A stretch of 64,000 bases of DNA from Pseudoduganella plicata (lineage in GTDB: Bacteria > Pseudomonadota > Gammaproteobacteria > Burkholderiales > Burkholderiaceae_D), in the NCBI RefSeq assembly GCF_004421005.1, contig NZ_CP038026.1:5332001-5396000 (forward strand), read 5' to 3'. The translations under genes and the position numbers were made by a program. Within the stretch, counting starts at the first letter, position 1, and each line of letters begins with the position of its first letter. The notes below the pieces were generated by a model. It did not search any database. It saw only the letters and a list, made by a program, of their open reading frames with translations, and was not told the origin of the DNA. This document shows, in pieces, positions 1-8,411 of this stretch.

Positions 1-1
1 G

Positions 2-1600
2 TCGTCGGGCCGCCTGGAAATCCCGACCAACCGCTACGCGCCGCGCTCGGCCGAAGCCCAGGCGCTGGCCGCGGCCAATGCCAACAACCGCATCGTGCTG
101 GATGATGGCCTGTTCACGACGCCGACGACCATCCCGTACCTTGGCGAAGGCCCGACCGTGCGCGCCGGCGACACCGTCAGCGACCTGACGGGTGTCGTCG
201 ACTTCGGCGCGCTGGGCGGTGGCGGTGCCGGCTTCAAGCTGCAGCCGACAGTCGCGCCCGTCATCTCGCGCGACAACCCGCGCGCCGACGCACCGGCTCT
301 GCCGGAAGGCAACGTCAAGGTGGCCAGCGCCAACGTTCTGAATTACTTCACGACGTTCACCAACGGCATGAACCACCTGGGCCAGAACACGGCCGGCTGC
401 ACCATCGGCGGTACGACCAGCCGGGGCAATTGCCGCGGTGCCGACAACCTGGTCGAATACGTGCGCCAGCGCGACAAGATCGTCGCCGAGCTGAAAGGCA
501 TCGATGCGGACGTGTTCGGCCTGATGGAAATCCAGAACGACGGCGACTACTCGGCCGGCGTGCTGGTGGACAGCCTGAACGCCGCCTACGGCGCAACCGT
601 CTACGCGGTCGTGCCGAAGCCGCCGGCAACGGGCACGGATGCGATCCGCGTGGCGATGATCTACAAGCCGGGCAAGCTGACTCTGGCCGGCCCGGCACTG
701 TCGGATGCGGACGGCATCAACAACCGTCCGCCAATGGCGCAGACGTTCAAAGCCAGCAACGGCGGCAAGTTCACGCTGGTCGTCAACCACCTGAAGTCGA
801 AGGGCGGCTGCCCGAGCGGCGGCGGTGTCAATGCCGACAACGGCGATGGCCAGTCGTGCTGGAACGGCACCCGTGTGCAGCAGGCGCAGCGCCTCGTCGG
901 CAGCTTCCTGCCGCAGGTCGTCGCCACGGCGAAAGACCCGGACGTGCTGGTGATCGGCGACATGAACGCCTACGGCATGGAAGACCCGATCGCGACGATC
1001 ACGGCGGCCGGCTACGTCAACCAGCTGGAACGCTTCGTGCGACCGCTGGGCATGCCGTACTCGTACGTGTTCGGCCATGAGGCCGGCTACCTGGACCACG
1101 CGCTGGCCAGCAATGCGCTGAGCCCGCAGGTAGTGGGTGCGGCCGAATGGCACGTCAACGCGGACGAGCCGGAGGTCATCGACTACAACACCGACGGCAA
1201 GCCCCAGGACCTGTACAACGCGCTGCCGTACCGCGCTTCCGACCATGACCCGGTCGTCGTCACGCTGAACCTGCTGCCCGGCGCGGTGGACGTCACGGCC
1301 GGCGTGCAGCGCGTCAGCTCCGGTCTCGTCTTCAATCGTGCCACGGGGCTGTTCACCGGCACCGTCACCCTGGTGAACAAGTCCGGCGCCACGCTGAACG
1401 GTCCATTGCACCTGGAACTGGCTGGCCTGACGAGCGGCGTCACGCTGGTCAACGCCACGGGCAGCCACGACGGCGCGCCTTACGTGACCGTCAACGGCGG
1501 CCTGGCCGCCGGCGCATCGGTCACCGTGCCCGTCAGCTTCAGCAATCCGGCAAAAGCCGGCCTGACCTATACAGCAAAAATCTACAGCGGCAATTTCTAA
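2..1600 (+). CDS. ExeM/NucH-type extracellular endonuclease (5' end outside window)
   Basis: This is the C-terminal 532 residues of a secreted nuclease of the endonuclease/exonuclease/phosphatase superfamily, which would degrade extracellular DNA. The reading frame is open from base 2, so the gene begins upstream of the window. The catalytic-fold motifs are visible in order: SANVLN (about 327), LMEIQND (about 523), NHLKSK (about 785), GDMNAYG (about 957), YLDHALAS (about 1090) and SDHDPV (about 1240). Cysteines at about 398, 433, 810 and 858 suit an exported protein with disulfides. The last 100 residues form a beta-rich, Ig-like tail. No PEP-CTERM or GlyGly-CTERM tag is seen at the end. The next gene starts 10 bases downstream, so the two are probably co-transcribed. 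The family call is firm; the substrate is inferred from the family. Confidence 0.9.
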   Translation, partial: SSGRLEIPTNRYAPRSAEAQALAAANANNRIVLDDGLFTTPTTIPYLGEGPTVRAGDTVSDLTGVVDFGALGGGGAGFKLQPTVAPVISRDNPRADAPALPEGNVKVASANVLNYFTTFTNGMNHLGQNTAGCTIGGTTSRGNCRGADNLVEYVRQRDKIVAELKGIDADVFGLMEIQNDGDYSAGVLVDSLNAAYGATVYAVVPKPPATGTDAIRVAMIYKPGKLTLAGPALSDADGINNRPPMAQTFKASNGGKFTLVVNHLKSKGGCPSGGGVNADNGDGQSCWNGTRVQQAQRLVGSFLPQVVATAKDPDVLVIGDMNAYGMEDPIATITAAGYVNQLERFVRPLGMPYSYVFGHEAGYLDHALASNALSPQVVGAAEWHVNADEPEVIDYNTDGKPQDLYNALPYRASDHDPVVVTLNLLPGAVDVTAGVQRVSSGLVFNRATGLFTGTVTLVNKSGATLNGPLHLELAGLTSGVTLVNATGSHDGAPYVTVNGGLAAGASVTVPVSFSNPAKAGLTYTAKIYSGNF

Positions 1601-1610
1601 GGAATCCACC

Positions 1611-2252
1611 ATGAATCACTCCATGTTCTCCCTGCGCCACGCCGCTGCCGCGCTCGTGCTGGCCCTGTCCGGCGGTTACGCCTTTGCTGACACGACGCTC
1701 GACGTGTCGATCCGTACCGCCGACTTCGGCGTTTCGTCCGGCTGGCTCGACCTGCAATTCAACGGCCCCGGCGTCGGCCTGGCGCCGGCCGCCACCGTCA
1801 CGCTGACCGACTTCGTCGGCTTCGATGCGGGCGCGCAAGTCATCACGGCAGGCAACGTCGGCGGTTCGCTGGCGGCCGGCTATGTGATCGGCAACGACGC
1901 CGGCTGGAACGACCTGTTCCACGCCGTCAGCTATGGCAACGTGCTTAGCTTCAAAGTAACGTTTGCCGGCGACGTGGATCTGTCCGGCAACATCGGCCAG
2001 TCCATCTTCGGCATCTTGGCCTACGGTCCCGACCAGACGACGCTGCTGGGCAATCCGGCTTCGGCCGACGGTACGCTCGGCACGATTACGTGGACGCCTG
2101 CAACGGTCGTGGGCGGTGCGGGTGCCGTGGACTTCGCCATCCATGCGTCCGCCATCGACATCGCTCCCGTGCCGGAACCGTCGGCGTGGCTGATGATGGG
2201 CATCGGTGCGATGCTCGTGGCCGGCGCCGCGCGGCGCCGCGCCGCGCGTTAA
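1611..2252 (+). CDS. PEP-CTERM sorting domain protein
   Basis: A 213-residue exported protein. It has an N-terminal signal peptide (cut probably after AFA near residue 26), a beta-rich middle, and a C-terminal tag made of VPEPSAW, a hydrophobic helix and a final arginine cluster. Such tags are recognised by an exosortase of the EpsH/XrtB kind, and the protein is then released or anchored in an exopolysaccharide-rich matrix; no exosortase gene is in the window. The body (TTLDVSIRTADF, WLDLQFNGPG) resembles a family of small PEP-CTERM proteins of unknown function. The start is supported by AAGGA eight bases upstream. It lies 10 bases after the nuclease gene. The 3' end is a very GC-rich GGCGCC palindrome encoding the arginine/alanine tail. 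Confidence 0.9.
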   Translation: MNHSMFSLRHAAAALVLALSGGYAFADTTLDVSIRTADFGVSSGWLDLQFNGPGVGLAPAATVTLTDFVGFDAGAQVITAGNVGGSLAAGYVIGNDAGWNDLFHAVSYGNVLSFKVTFAGDVDLSGNIGQSIFGILAYGPDQTTLLGNPASADGTLGTITWTPATVVGGAGAVDFAIHASAIDIAPVPEPSAWLMMGIGAMLVAGAARRRAAR

Positions 2253-2261
2253 GAGCTGTAC

Positions 2262-2292
2262 CAGGCACCTTGCGCAAGGCGGAAGGTGCCTG
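2262..2292. repeat. Inverted repeat with CAGGCACCTT arms
   Basis: Perfect 10-base arms (CAGGCACCTT at 2262-2271, AAGGTGCCTG at 2283-2292) around an 11-base loop, just after the PEP-CTERM gene. It could act as a transcription terminator, but no T-run follows. The CAGGCAC word recurs in the longer palindrome at 16905-17016. Confidence 0.5.
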
Positions 2293-2345
2293 CTCCCGAG
2301 TATTGCGTTCCCTCCAGCGCGGCCGTATTTAGTCGCGCAACCTAT

Positions 2346-2369
2346 CAATACACCAGAAAAATCGTATTG
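2346..2369. promoter_or_regulatory. Dyad CAATAC-N12-GTATTG ahead of the regulator gene
   Basis: Six-base inverted arms at 2346-2351 and 2364-2369 lie in the AT-richer stretch 60-80 bases upstream of the EpsA-like gene. They could be an operator or part of a promoter. No clear -35/-10 pair is seen, so the role is a guess. Confidence 0.25.
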
Positions 2370-2428
2370 GCCTGGACAGGACAGTTGCGCGCATAGTTCA
2401 ATCCGCGCTTTGTTTCGTCACATGCCCC

Positions 2429-3175
2429 ATGTCCCAGCTGCTGCCGGATATCCTGAATGCCAAAGAGCAGGAACGCCTGCTGCATGCGCTGACGTCCGCG
2501 CTCGATCTTTGCGAGCTGGAGAGTTTGCGCCGGTGGGTCCGGGGACCTTTGCAGGCGCTGCTGCCGCACCGCGTGCTTGCATGCGTCCGCCTTGGATCCG
2601 ATGGCGAACCGCTGCGTATCGAGTGCCTGCATGCCGGCCCGCCGGAGCCGTTGGTGCATGCCGGCGCATGCGATCCCGTGCACGGACTGGCGATGGCCGC
2701 ATATCGCCTGTGGCGCCAGCGCGGCACGCCGCTGGTGCTGCACGAGGACAGTGGCGACCATCCCGATCCGGTTCCGCGCCGCCTTGCCGCACTGGGACTG
2801 GCCAACGCGCTGGCGCACGGCACACCCACGCTGCCAGGCGGCAGTACGTTCTTCCTGCTGGGCGGGCTGCCGCAACGGCCCGCCGCGCACCACGCCTATC
2901 TGCTGCGGCTCCTGCTGCCGCATCTGCACCTGACGCTGCAACGGGTCTGCGTGGCACCGGCTACCACGTTGGCGGTGCCCCGTGCGCTGTCGCCGCGCGA
3001 GGCGCAAGTGCTGCGCTGGCTGCGCGAGGGCAAGAGCAACGACGAGATCGGCATCATCCTCGGTATCAGCGGCCTGACAGTGAAGAACCATTTGCAGCGG
3101 CTCTACAAGCTGCTGGGGGCCAGCAACCGCGCCCATGCCGTGGCGCGCAGCGACGGTCTGGCCGGATTCGAATAA
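2429..3175 (+). CDS. epsA: EpsA-like LuxR-type regulator linked to PEP-CTERM systems
   Basis: A 248-residue transcription factor. Residues about 1-170 form an N-terminal sensor-like region of the type found in EpsA regulators beside XrtB/PEP-CTERM exopolysaccharide loci. Residues about 178-240 are a LuxR/FixJ helix-turn-helix, with LSPREAQVLRWLREGKSNDE followed by the recognition helix region LTVKNHLQRLYKLLGASNR. It probably controls genes for secreted or matrix proteins, and it sits between a PEP-CTERM gene and the secretion operon. The start has no clear Shine-Dalgarno site. An autoinducer-binding domain of classical LuxR type is not evident. Confidence is high for the DNA-binding class and moderate for the EpsA name. 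Confidence 0.75.
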   Translation: MSQLLPDILNAKEQERLLHALTSALDLCELESLRRWVRGPLQALLPHRVLACVRLGSDGEPLRIECLHAGPPEPLVHAGACDPVHGLAMAAYRLWRQRGTPLVLHEDSGDHPDPVPRRLAALGLANALAHGTPTLPGGSTFFLLGGLPQRPAAHHAYLLRLLLPHLHLTLQRVCVAPATTLAVPRALSPREAQVLRWLREGKSNDEIGIILGISGLTVKNHLQRLYKLLGASNRAHAVARSDGLAGFE

Positions 3176-3654
3176 CGTCGCGGCCAGTCATTTGTATCGC
3201 CACGTCGGGGACGGGCGATAGACGGACGACAGACGGCCGACAGACGGGCGACAGACGGCGAAGCCCCGCGGCCCCACAATGGACGGCGTCATCGACATTT
3301 TCTCACTTACCGTTTTTCAATCTATTTCCAAATCTGGACGCTACCGATAGTTACATGGTCGCTAATAACCAAGTGTGTGATATTTGCTCAACCGTTGGGG
3401 GTGGTGTCAATAAAAACCCGGGCCCATGGGCCGGGGTTGCAACGCCTGCATTAAAAAATTGTCTAAACCTTAAATGACGTGGTAGCCTTCGGTGTTATCG
3501 CGCCTGTCCTGGACCGCCAGAACACCGGCGCGAAGCACTGTAGCGCGTGGTCGCCCCCCCCCACGCATGGCACGCCATTCGGGCCATGAGGCGAGCGCGG
3601 TTCCGGCGCTGTTTTGGTTTTTTCGCGGTAGTCGTAAATCGGAGGTTTGTTCGG
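3176..3654. other. 479-base intergenic region upstream of the secretion operon
   Basis: It holds four tandem 11-base repeats (3215-3258), then a markedly AT-rich stretch (about 3290-3480) that probably contains the operon promoter, though I cannot name a convincing -35/-10 pair. Around 3417-3441 an imperfect GC-rich hairpin (AACCCGGGCCC, ATG loop, GGGCCGGGGTT) is followed by a T-run only when read on the minus strand. No minus-strand gene ends there, so its role is unclear. No open frame here looks like a real gene. Confidence 0.6.
3215..3258 (+). repeat. Four tandem 11-base repeats (NCGACAGACGG)
   Basis: The units are GCGATAGACGG (3215), ACGACAGACGG (3226), CCGACAGACGG (3237) and GCGACAGACGG (3248), directly adjacent. 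The 11-base period is about one helical turn. The array lies 40 bases after the regulator gene and about 400 bases before gspG. Confidence 0.9.
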
Positions 3655-4095
3655 ATGCAAGCAGCAAAGTTTTACCGCAAGCAGGGCCGCGCGGCGCGCG
3701 GATTCACGCTGCTCGAATTACTCGTCGTGATCGTGATTATCGGTTTGCTGGCGGCCTATGTCGGCCCCAAGTATTTCTCCCAGCTGGGCAAATCGGAAGT
3801 GACGGTGGCGAAGGCACAGATCGAGGCGTTTGAAAAATCGCTCGACACGTATCGCCTCGATGTCGGCCGGTATCCCACCACGGAGGAGGGCATGGGCGCC
3901 CTGATGACGGCACCGCCCACGGCGGGCGCCAAATGGAACGGGCCCTACCTGAAGAAGGGTGTGCCGGCCGATCCGTGGGGCCGCCCGTATGCGTACAAGT
4001 CGCCCGGCAGCAAGGGCGACTACGAGATCACGTCGCTCGGCAAGGACGGCCAGCCCGGCGGTACCGGCGACAACGCCGACATCAGCTCGCAGTAA
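3655..4095 (+). CDS. gspG: Major pseudopilin GspG
   Basis: A 146-residue prepilin, the main pilus-like subunit of type II secretion. The leader is cut by a prepilin peptidase in RG|FTLLELL after Gly16, leaving the conserved Glu at +5. A hydrophobic helix and a GspG head follow, with YPTTEEGMGALM and the WNGPYLKKGVPADPWGRPY calcium-site region. I chose the ATG at 3655 because GGAGG lies about nine bases upstream; the frame continues back to 3547, but those residues look non-coding. It is the first gene of the hybrid secretion operon, followed by gspF after 54 bases. No prepilin peptidase gene is in the window. Confidence 0.93.
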   Translation: MQAAKFYRKQGRAARGFTLLELLVVIVIIGLLAAYVGPKYFSQLGKSEVTVAKAQIEAFEKSLDTYRLDVGRYPTTEEGMGALMTAPPTAGAKWNGPYLKKGVPADPWGRPYAYKSPGSKGDYEITSLGKDGQPGGTGDNADISSQ

Positions 4096-4149
4096 GCTGC
4101 GCCGCCTGCGTTTCCCAGCACAAGCAACAGCACCAGCGCCCCCGCTCCC

Positions 4150-5337
4150 ATGCAGTTCGATGTTCGTACCCTGTCGCCCGACATGGCGATCGGCCACCTG
4201 GTGGTCGATGGCCGTGACGAATCCGACGCGCGCCGGCAGGTCGAAGCGCGCGGTCTGTTCGTCAGCAGCATCCGCCCCGTGCGCGGCGCCTTCAAGGCCG
4301 GCAAAGGCAAGAAAGCGCTTTCCCTCGTGCTGTTCAGCCAGGAACTGCTGGCGCTGCTCAATGCCGGCCTGGGCATCGTCGAGGCGCTGGAAGCGCTGCT
4401 GGAAAAGGAAGCCAGCCCCGCCACGCGCGGCGTGCTGGAACGCCTGCTGGGCGGCCTGCGCGAAGGCCAGCGTTTTTCCACCGTGCTGGCCGAGCAGCCG
4501 CAACTGTTCCCGCCGCTGTACGTGGGCATCGTCAAGGCCGCGGAAGGCACGAGCGATCTGCCCCGTTCGCTGGCCCGTTATATCGACTACCAGCAGCGCA
4601 TCGACACGGTGCGCGCAAAAATCGTCAGCGCCGCCATCTATCCCTGCATCCTGCTGCTGGTGGGCGGCGGCGTGTCGATGTTCCTGATCGGTTACGTCGT
4701 GCCCCGTTTTGCCGAGGTCTACCAGGGTGCCGGGCGCAACCTGCCGTGGATGTCGCAAGTGATGCTGTCGTGGGGCCAGTTCGCCGGCAACCACACGGGT
4801 GCGCTGGTGGGAGGCCTCGTGCTGGCGCTGTCGGCTGCGGTCTTCGGCGTGCGCCGCCTGGCGGGCAGTGGCGGCCTGGTGCGGCTGCTGGGACGCCTGC
4901 CCGCCATCGGCGAACGGGTGCGCATCTATGAGCTCTCGCGGCTGTACCTGACCCTGGGCATGCTGACGGAAGGCGGCATCACCATCGTGCAGGCCATCGA
5001 GACCGTGCAGGGCATGGTGTCCGCCAACGTCCGGTCGGGCCTGCAGCTGGCGCGCCAGGCTGTCGAGGCGGGTTTGCCGCTGTCCACTGCCTTCGAAGCC
5101 AACGCGCTGACGACGCCAATTTCGCTGCGCATGCTGCGCGTGGGCGAGCGCACCGGCGACATGGGCCCGATGCTGACGCAGTCGGCCGCCTTCTACGACG
5201 GCGAAATCAGCCGCTGGATCGACCGTTTTACGCGCACGTTTGAACCGCTGCTGATGGCCGGCATCGGGCTGATCGTGGGCGCCATCGTGGTATTGCTGTA
5301 TATGCCTATTTTTGATCTTGCCGGAGAAATGTCGTGA
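4150..5337 (+). CDS. gspF: Inner-membrane platform protein GspF/PilC
   Basis: A 395-residue polytopic membrane protein that couples the GspE ATPase to pseudopilus assembly. It has two GspF cytoplasmic repeats (about residues 60-185 and 260-385), with LFSQELLALLNAGLGIVEAL and the matching LYLTLGMLTEGGITIVQAIE. Hydrophobic segments lie at about 155-185, 205-225 and 365-390. The N-terminal 50 residues match the short domain that starts T2SS-type GspF. No Shine-Dalgarno site is obvious. Its stop codon overlaps the GTG start of the next gene, which indicates translational coupling. Confidence 0.92.
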   Translation: MQFDVRTLSPDMAIGHLVVDGRDESDARRQVEARGLFVSSIRPVRGAFKAGKGKKALSLVLFSQELLALLNAGLGIVEALEALLEKEASPATRGVLERLLGGLREGQRFSTVLAEQPQLFPPLYVGIVKAAEGTSDLPRSLARYIDYQQRIDTVRAKIVSAAIYPCILLLVGGGVSMFLIGYVVPRFAEVYQGAGRNLPWMSQVMLSWGQFAGNHTGALVGGLVLALSAAVFGVRRLAGSGGLVRLLGRLPAIGERVRIYELSRLYLTLGMLTEGGITIVQAIETVQGMVSANVRSGLQLARQAVEAGLPLSTAFEANALTTPISLRMLRVGERTGDMGPMLTQSAAFYDGEISRWIDRFTRTFEPLLMAGIGLIVGAIVVLLYMPIFDLAGEMS

Positions 5338-7037
5338 ACGATCCGGCCATCCATCCCATCGCCGCCCTCGACCATGCGTTGCTGACGAAGGCGCGGGCCC
5401 AGCAGCTGCATTCGAAGCGCACGCTGGTGGAAGAACTCGAAAGCCTGACGGGCATGGAGCCGCGCCTCGTCGTGCGCGCGCTGGCCCAGCCGTTCGGGCT
5501 GGCCGTACTGGAGACGGTCGAGATGCTGGCCTTTACGCCCGCGTTCGACCTGCTGCCGCTGTCGCAGGCAATGGCGAAGAAATGCGTGCTGCTGCGGGCG
5601 CACGACGGTGTCGTTGTCGGTGTCATTGCCGATCCGTTCGACCTCGACCTGCAGACATGGCTGGGCACCCAGGCACGCGCGCCGGCGCACGCGCCGCTGC
5701 AGATGCGCCTGGCGTTGCAGTCCGATATCGCCGCCTACCTGTCGAAGCAGGAGGAGTCCGCCCGCGCGACCGATACGCTGCTGCCGGGCGGCGACAATTC
5801 CCGCCGCGACGGCAAGACGGCCGCCGTGCTGTCGTTCGCCTCCGTGTCGGAAGCGGCCAGCCCCGCCGTGCGCCTGGTCAATTCCACGCTGTACGATGCG
5901 CTGAAAGCGGGCGCCTCCGACATCCACCTGGAAAGCACCTCCGGCGGCCTCGCGGTCAAGTACCGTGTCGACGGCGTTCTCGACCATGCCACGGCCGTCA
6001 ACGGCATCGAAGTGGCCGAGCAGATCATCTCGCGCCTGAAGGTGCTGGCCGAACTGGACATCGCCGAACGGCGCGTGCCGCAGGACGGCAGCTTCCGCGT
6101 GGAGTCGGGCGGGCGCGAGATCGACCTGCGCGTCTCCATCATGCCCAGTATCCACGGCGAGGATGCCGTCATCCGTATTCTGGACAAGCGGGCCATGATC
6201 GAATCGTACGGCTCGCTGTCGCTGGAATCGCTGGGCTTCGATGCGCCATCGCTCGTCACGTTGCGCACCCTGGCGCAGGAGGCGTACGGCATGCTGCTGG
6301 TGACAGGGCCGACGGGTTCGGGCAAGACGACAACGCTGTACGCGGCGCTGACGGAAATCCACAACGGCCGCGAGAAGATCATCACGATCGAGGACCCCGT
6401 CGAATACCAGCTGCCGGGCATCCTGCAGATTCCCGTCAACGAGAAAAAAGGCCTGACGTTTGCCAAGGGCCTGCGCTCGATCCTGCGCCACGATCCCGAC
6501 AAGATCATGGTGGGCGAGATCCGCGACCGCGAAACGGCGGAAATCGCCGTGCAGTCCGCGCTGACGGGCCACCTGGTGCTCACCACCGTGCACGCCAATA
6601 ACGTGTTCGACGTGTTCGGCCGCTTCACCCACATGGGCATCGATCCGTATGCGTTCGTGTCGGCGCTGAACGGCATCTGGGCCCAGCGCCTGGTGCGCAT
6701 CAACTGCCCGCACTGCGCGGCCGAATACACGCCGGGCGACGAGGAGCTGGCCAGCGTGGGCCTGTCGCGCGCGGACGTGTTCGACTACGACTTCAAGGAA
6801 GGCAAGGGCTGCGGCGACTGCCGCGGCACGGGCTACAAGGGGCGCCGCTCGATCGCGGAGATCCTGACGCTGAACGACGAGATCCGCGAACTGATCGTGG
6901 AAAAGCGCCCGATCCGCCAGGTCAAGCAGGCGGCCTATGAAAACGGCACGCGCAGCCTGCGCCAGGCGGCGCTCGAACTGGTCAAGCGGGGCGGCACCAC
7001 GCTGACGGAAATCAAACGGGTGACCTTGCATGCGTAG
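5334..7037 (+). CDS. gspE: Secretion/pilus assembly ATPase GspE (PulE family)
   Basis: A 567-residue cytoplasmic hexameric ATPase that drives pseudopilus extension. An N-terminal T2SS-E domain (about 1-130) precedes the core with Walker A GPTGSGKT (residues 325-332), the Asp box EDPVEYQ, Walker B IMVGEIRDRET and the His box LTTVHANN. A zinc tetracysteine (CPHC ... CGDC, about residues 458-492) is intact, as in secretion-type GspE. The start is GTG at 5334, overlapping the gspF stop by four bases. The end overlaps the next ATG by eight bases. All catalytic motifs are present, so it should be active. Confidence 0.94.
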   Translation: MNDPAIHPIAALDHALLTKARAQQLHSKRTLVEELESLTGMEPRLVVRALAQPFGLAVLETVEMLAFTPAFDLLPLSQAMAKKCVLLRAHDGVVVGVIADPFDLDLQTWLGTQARAPAHAPLQMRLALQSDIAAYLSKQEESARATDTLLPGGDNSRRDGKTAAVLSFASVSEAASPAVRLVNSTLYDALKAGASDIHLESTSGGLAVKYRVDGVLDHATAVNGIEVAEQIISRLKVLAELDIAERRVPQDGSFRVESGGREIDLRVSIMPSIHGEDAVIRILDKRAMIESYGSLSLESLGFDAPSLVTLRTLAQEAYGMLLVTGPTGSGKTTTLYAALTEIHNGREKIITIEDPVEYQLPGILQIPVNEKKGLTFAKGLRSILRHDPDKIMVGEIRDRETAEIAVQSALTGHLVLTTVHANNVFDVFGRFTHMGIDPYAFVSALNGIWAQRLVRINCPHCAAEYTPGDEELASVGLSRADVFDYDFKEGKGCGDCRGTGYKGRRSIAEILTLNDEIRELIVEKRPIRQVKQAAYENGTRSLRQAALELVKRGGTTLTEIKRVTLHA

Positions 7038-7863
7038 ATTTCCCGGACAAGCGCTGCGGCTTGGCATCTCGGCCACCGCCGTCAGCCTGTTGCGCACCAG
7101 CCGCTGGCGTGGCGACAAGGTGGCCGTGCTGGCCGAATACGCGCTGCCCGAAGACGAGCCGAATATCGCCTCGGCCGCCGGCGCAACCATCCTGGCGCAG
7201 GCGTTGCGCACGCTGCTGGAAGGACAGGACGTGGCGGGCTGGCCCGTCGGCGTCGTGCTGGCGGACGAACTGTGCCGCCTGTGGCAGGTCAATCCGCCGC
7301 CCGGGGCGGCCCGCCTGGCCGATATCGAGGCGGCAGCCGCGCTGCGCTTCCACAGCCTGTACGGCGAAACGCCGGCCGCCTGGGCGTTCAGCGCCGACTG
7401 GGACGCCCGCCAGCCGTTCTATGCTGCCGCGCTGCCGCGCGCGCTGCTGGCCGTGCTGCACGCGCTGGCCGACGACAAGGGCATGCACCTCGTCGAGATC
7501 GTGCCGCACTTCGTCACGGGCTGGAACCGCTGGCACCGCGCCTTGCGCGCTGGCGGCTGGTTCGGCCAGTGGCACGACCGCATGCTGACCCTGGCGGCGA
7601 TCGAGGACCACAGGTTGCGCGCGATCCGCGCCGTGCCGGTGCCGCAAGGCGCCGACCACTACTGGCTGACGCAGACGATCGGCCGCGAAGCGCTCCTGCT
7701 GGGTCTGAGCGCACCGGCGCAGGTGCAGCTGTGCGGCGCACTGCCGCCCGCGCTGGCCAAACCCGTGCAGGCCGGACAGGTAGCGTGCGTCCAGCTGGGC
7801 GCGGCTCAGGGCAACGGCATGTCGCCCGCCAGCCTGCTGGCCGCCGCCGGGAGTCCCGCATGA
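7030..7863 (+). CDS. PilM/GspL-like cytoplasmic component, divergent
   Basis: A 277-residue protein with no strong motif. Its position directly before PilN-like and PilO-like genes, and its N-terminus (LRLGISATAVSLLRTSRW) followed by alternating strands and helices, suggest the actin-like PilM or GspL cytoplasmic domain that links the ATPase to the inner-membrane ring. No transmembrane segment is visible, as in PilM and unlike full GspL. It overlaps gspE by eight bases and the next gene by four (ATGA). The role is inferred mainly from context. Confidence 0.6.
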   Translation: MRRFPGQALRLGISATAVSLLRTSRWRGDKVAVLAEYALPEDEPNIASAAGATILAQALRTLLEGQDVAGWPVGVVLADELCRLWQVNPPPGAARLADIEAAAALRFHSLYGETPAAWAFSADWDARQPFYAAALPRALLAVLHALADDKGMHLVEIVPHFVTGWNRWHRALRAGGWFGQWHDRMLTLAAIEDHRLRAIRAVPVPQGADHYWLTQTIGREALLLGLSAPAQVQLCGALPPALAKPVQAGQVACVQLGAAQGNGMSPASLLAAAGSPA

Positions 7864-8411
7864 GCCTGAGAACGATCCGTATCGATTTTGCCCCGCCAGG
7901 CTGGCGCCGCACGCTGCACCGGCTGCATCCGGCCCTGGCCGTGGCCGGACTGCTGGGCGTGCTGCTGTGCCTGGGCGGGACCTGGATGGCCATGGACATG
8001 GCCGAGCGGCGCGCCGCCCGTGCCGCCGAGATCGAGCAGCTGCAGGCGCGTAGCCGGGCGCTGTCGAAAGTACGCGCCACGGTGCCGGAAACGGCGATTC
8101 CGGAAGCGCAGGCGACGGCCGTCAACACCGCGATCCTGCAGCTGAACGTGCCATGGCGCGAGCTGGAGGATGCGCTCGCCACGGCCACGCCCGCCAATAT
8201 CGCGCTGCTGGCCCTTGATCCCGACGCGCGCAAGCGTATCCTGAAGATCACGGCCGAGGCGCGCAACAGCGACGACATGGTCGGTTACGTGCAGGTGCTT
8301 AAGCAGCAGGAGTTCTTCAGCGGCGCGGCACTGGTGCGCCACGAAATCGAAGAGCAGGATCCGAACAAGCCGATCCGGTTCCAGGTCGAAGCGCAATGGA
8401 GGGGACGATGA
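7860..8411 (+). CDS. PilN-like inner-membrane assembly protein
   Basis: A 183-residue bitopic protein. A short cytoplasmic N-terminus (IRIDFAPPGW, similar to the PilN motif that docks on PilM) precedes one membrane helix at about residues 24-45. A coiled coil (about 46-75) and a periplasmic ferredoxin-like domain follow. In type IV pili, PilN pairs with PilO to form the alignment ring between the ATPase and the secretin. The ATG at 7860 overlaps the previous stop in ATGA, and the end overlaps the next start in the same way. Confidence 0.7.
   Translation: MSLRTIRIDFAPPGWRRTLHRLHPALAVAGLLGVLLCLGGTWMAMDMAERRAARAAEIEQLQARSRALSKVRATVPETAIPEAQATAVNTAILQLNVPWRELEDALATATPANIALLALDPDARKRILKITAEARNSDDMVGYVQVLKQQEFFSGAALVRHEIEEQDPNKPIRFQVEAQWRGR

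Noticed and set aside
2398..2829. Minus-strand frames opposite the EpsA-like regulator
   Set aside because: The plus-strand product has a complete LuxR helix-turn-helix; the opposite frames have no motif.
3215..3258. Tandem repeats considered as a CRISPR array
   Set aside because: Units are 11 bases with no spacers and no cas gene nearby.
3417..3441. GC-rich hairpin considered as a terminator
   Set aside because: On the plus strand no T-run follows. On the minus strand there is a T-run but no gene that ends there.
5193..7292. A 699-codon minus-strand frame opposite gspE
   Set aside because: Shadow of gspE; no motif, and the operon on the plus strand is continuous.
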